From positions 457,501-521,500 of the forward strand of contig NC_009615.1 in NCBI RefSeq assembly GCF_000012845.1: a stretch of 64,000 bases of DNA. The letters are read 5' to 3'. Shown piece after piece: positions 63,574 through 64,000 of this stretch. Positions within the stretch are counted from its first letter, which is position 1. Each line of letters opens with the position of its first letter. The position numbers and the translations under genes are program-made. The notes beneath the pieces were generated by a model, which ran no database searches, had not been told where the DNA came from, and saw nothing but the letters and a program-made list of their open reading frames with translations. This stretch comes from Parabacteroides distasonis ATCC 8503 (GTDB lineage: Bacteria; Bacteroidota; Bacteroidia; Bacteroidales; Tannerellaceae).

Positions 63574-63903
63574 ATGAGAAGAATTGCCGCTCATTACGTT
63601 TGGTGTAAGCAGGTTTATCGTATGCATTATATCGAACTGGATGATAATGGTGCGTTTCATGGTGTTTACCCGTTGAATGAGGAGATAGCTGGAACCGCTT
63701 TTTATGATGGAGTGCTGGTGCCGGTTCTTTCCTCGGAACCGGCGATTGGTTTTAAGCAGGTGATGGGATCTTGGCCGGCGTTAACCGAAAAGATTACGCC
63801 GGGTTGTTCAGTCCATATATATCGTTTAAGCGGGATTCCCTTGGCGTCTGCGAAACTCGGCACAGACCACAGCTGTAGCGATGGCCACATTGAGAGACTC
63901 TGA
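63574..63903 (+). CDS. Small unknown protein overlapping the convergent gene
   Basis: 109 residues from ATG 63574, family not recognised. Features: RRIAAHYVWCKQVYRMHYIELDD, GVYPLNEEIAGTAFYDGVLVP, then a looser second half. The last 78 bp (63826-63903) overlap the minus-strand methyltransferase 3' end, so the end of this protein may be spurious or the overlap may be real. Start of the family-like part is clear, and the gene continues the lspA operon. Confidence 0.6.
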   Translation: MRRIAAHYVWCKQVYRMHYIELDDNGAFHGVYPLNEEIAGTAFYDGVLVPVLSSEPAIGFKQVMGSWPALTEKITPGCSVHIYRLSGIPLASAKLGTDHSCSDGHIERL

Positions 63904-64000
63904 GGTGTCTCTTCCTTCCGGATAGTTCGGGATATATAATTTTTCGTTTACAAAAGCCTCTATGGCGGGACGTATTCCATTTCCTTCATTACCCATTATC
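63826..64000 (-). CDS. SpoU/TrmH-type RNA methyltransferase, 3' end only
   Basis: Reverse-strand reading from the window edge gives IMGNEGNGIRPAIEAFVNEK, LYIPNYPEGRDTSESLNVAIATAVV and CAEFRRRQGNPA before the stop, which are the C-terminal knot motifs (GNEGxG, then IP...SLNVA) of SAM-dependent 2'-O-methyltransferases of the SpoU class. The N-terminal part lies outside. Convergent with and overlapping the preceding gene. The target (rRNA or tRNA) cannot be told from the fragment. Confidence 0.88.
   Translation of the reverse strand, partial: IMGNEGNGIRPAIEAFVNEKLYIPNYPEGRDTSESLNVAIATAVVCAEFRRRQGNPA

Overview
The window comes from a member of the Bacteroidota, most like Parabacteroides (P. distasonis type). 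Support for this: Bacteroidota promoters (TTG, 17-20 nt, TAnnTTTG) occur before several genes; there is a SusC/SusD pair, NigD-like lipoproteins, a DUF4296 lipoprotein and a UpxY-controlled capsule locus next to a tyrosine recombinase. The genus is an inference; the phylum is well supported. No rRNA, tRNA or CRISPR array was seen.

Layout. 1-6143: housekeeping and envelope genes (end of ftsK, LolA-like carrier, trxB, a secreted glycerophosphodiesterase, a GH10-like hydrolase). 6153-9549: a small metal-handling cassette (Cys/His-rich exported protein, TonB-dependent receptor with a Cys-Cys pair in the plug, exported HMA protein). 9650-13926: ECF sigma factor, a membrane-anchored beta-barrel/anti-sigma-type protein and three tandem NigD-like lipoproteins. 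13909-19653: an operon with a Yip1-like membrane protein, smpB, a nucleoside-recognition (gate) protein and B12-dependent metH. 19772-26016 (minus strand): SusC, SusD and an exported M81 metallopeptidase, a peptide- or amide-uptake operon by inference. 26017-26987 is a regulatory gap with a leader hairpin, three direct repeats two helical turns apart and an 18-bp perfect palindrome.

26988-51639 is the capsule locus. A tyrosine recombinase ends exactly at one arm of a perfect 20-bp inverted repeat (27920-27939 / 28252-28271). The 312-bp segment between the arms carries a strong promoter that in this assembly points away from the capsule genes, back across the recombinase; inversion would aim it at upxY (28340). 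This is a phase-variable promoter drawn in the OFF state. Downstream come a UDP-sugar 4,6-dehydratase, aminotransferase, acetyltransferase and phospho-sugar transferase (bacillosamine-type start sugar), Wza and Wzc export proteins, then a markedly AT-rich, probably transferred block: a PLP deaminase/desulfhydrase-like enzyme, three ATP-grasp proteins, an octopine/opine dehydrogenase-family enzyme, two CapA proteins, a GT4 glycosyltransferase, Wzy-like polymerase, TupA-like ATP-grasp protein, Wzx flippase and a UDP-sugar dehydrogenase. The opine dehydrogenase plus ATP-grasp set suggests a capsule carrying an amide-linked opine-type or other amino-acid substituent; this is the most interesting hypothesis in the window.

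51640-52785 holds a degenerate IS66-type transposase fragment and a promoter-hairpins-terminator arrangement that could be a small RNA. 52786-54637 is a capsule-flanking module (unknown protein, HU-like DNA-binding protein, tiny membrane protein, M15 peptidase). 54666-64000 returns to core genes: DUF3810 membrane protease-like protein, alpha-galactosidase (minus), ileS, a DksA-like protein, lspA, a DUF4296 lipoprotein, a small unknown protein and the 3' end of an SpoU/TrmH RNA methyltransferase (minus) running off the window.
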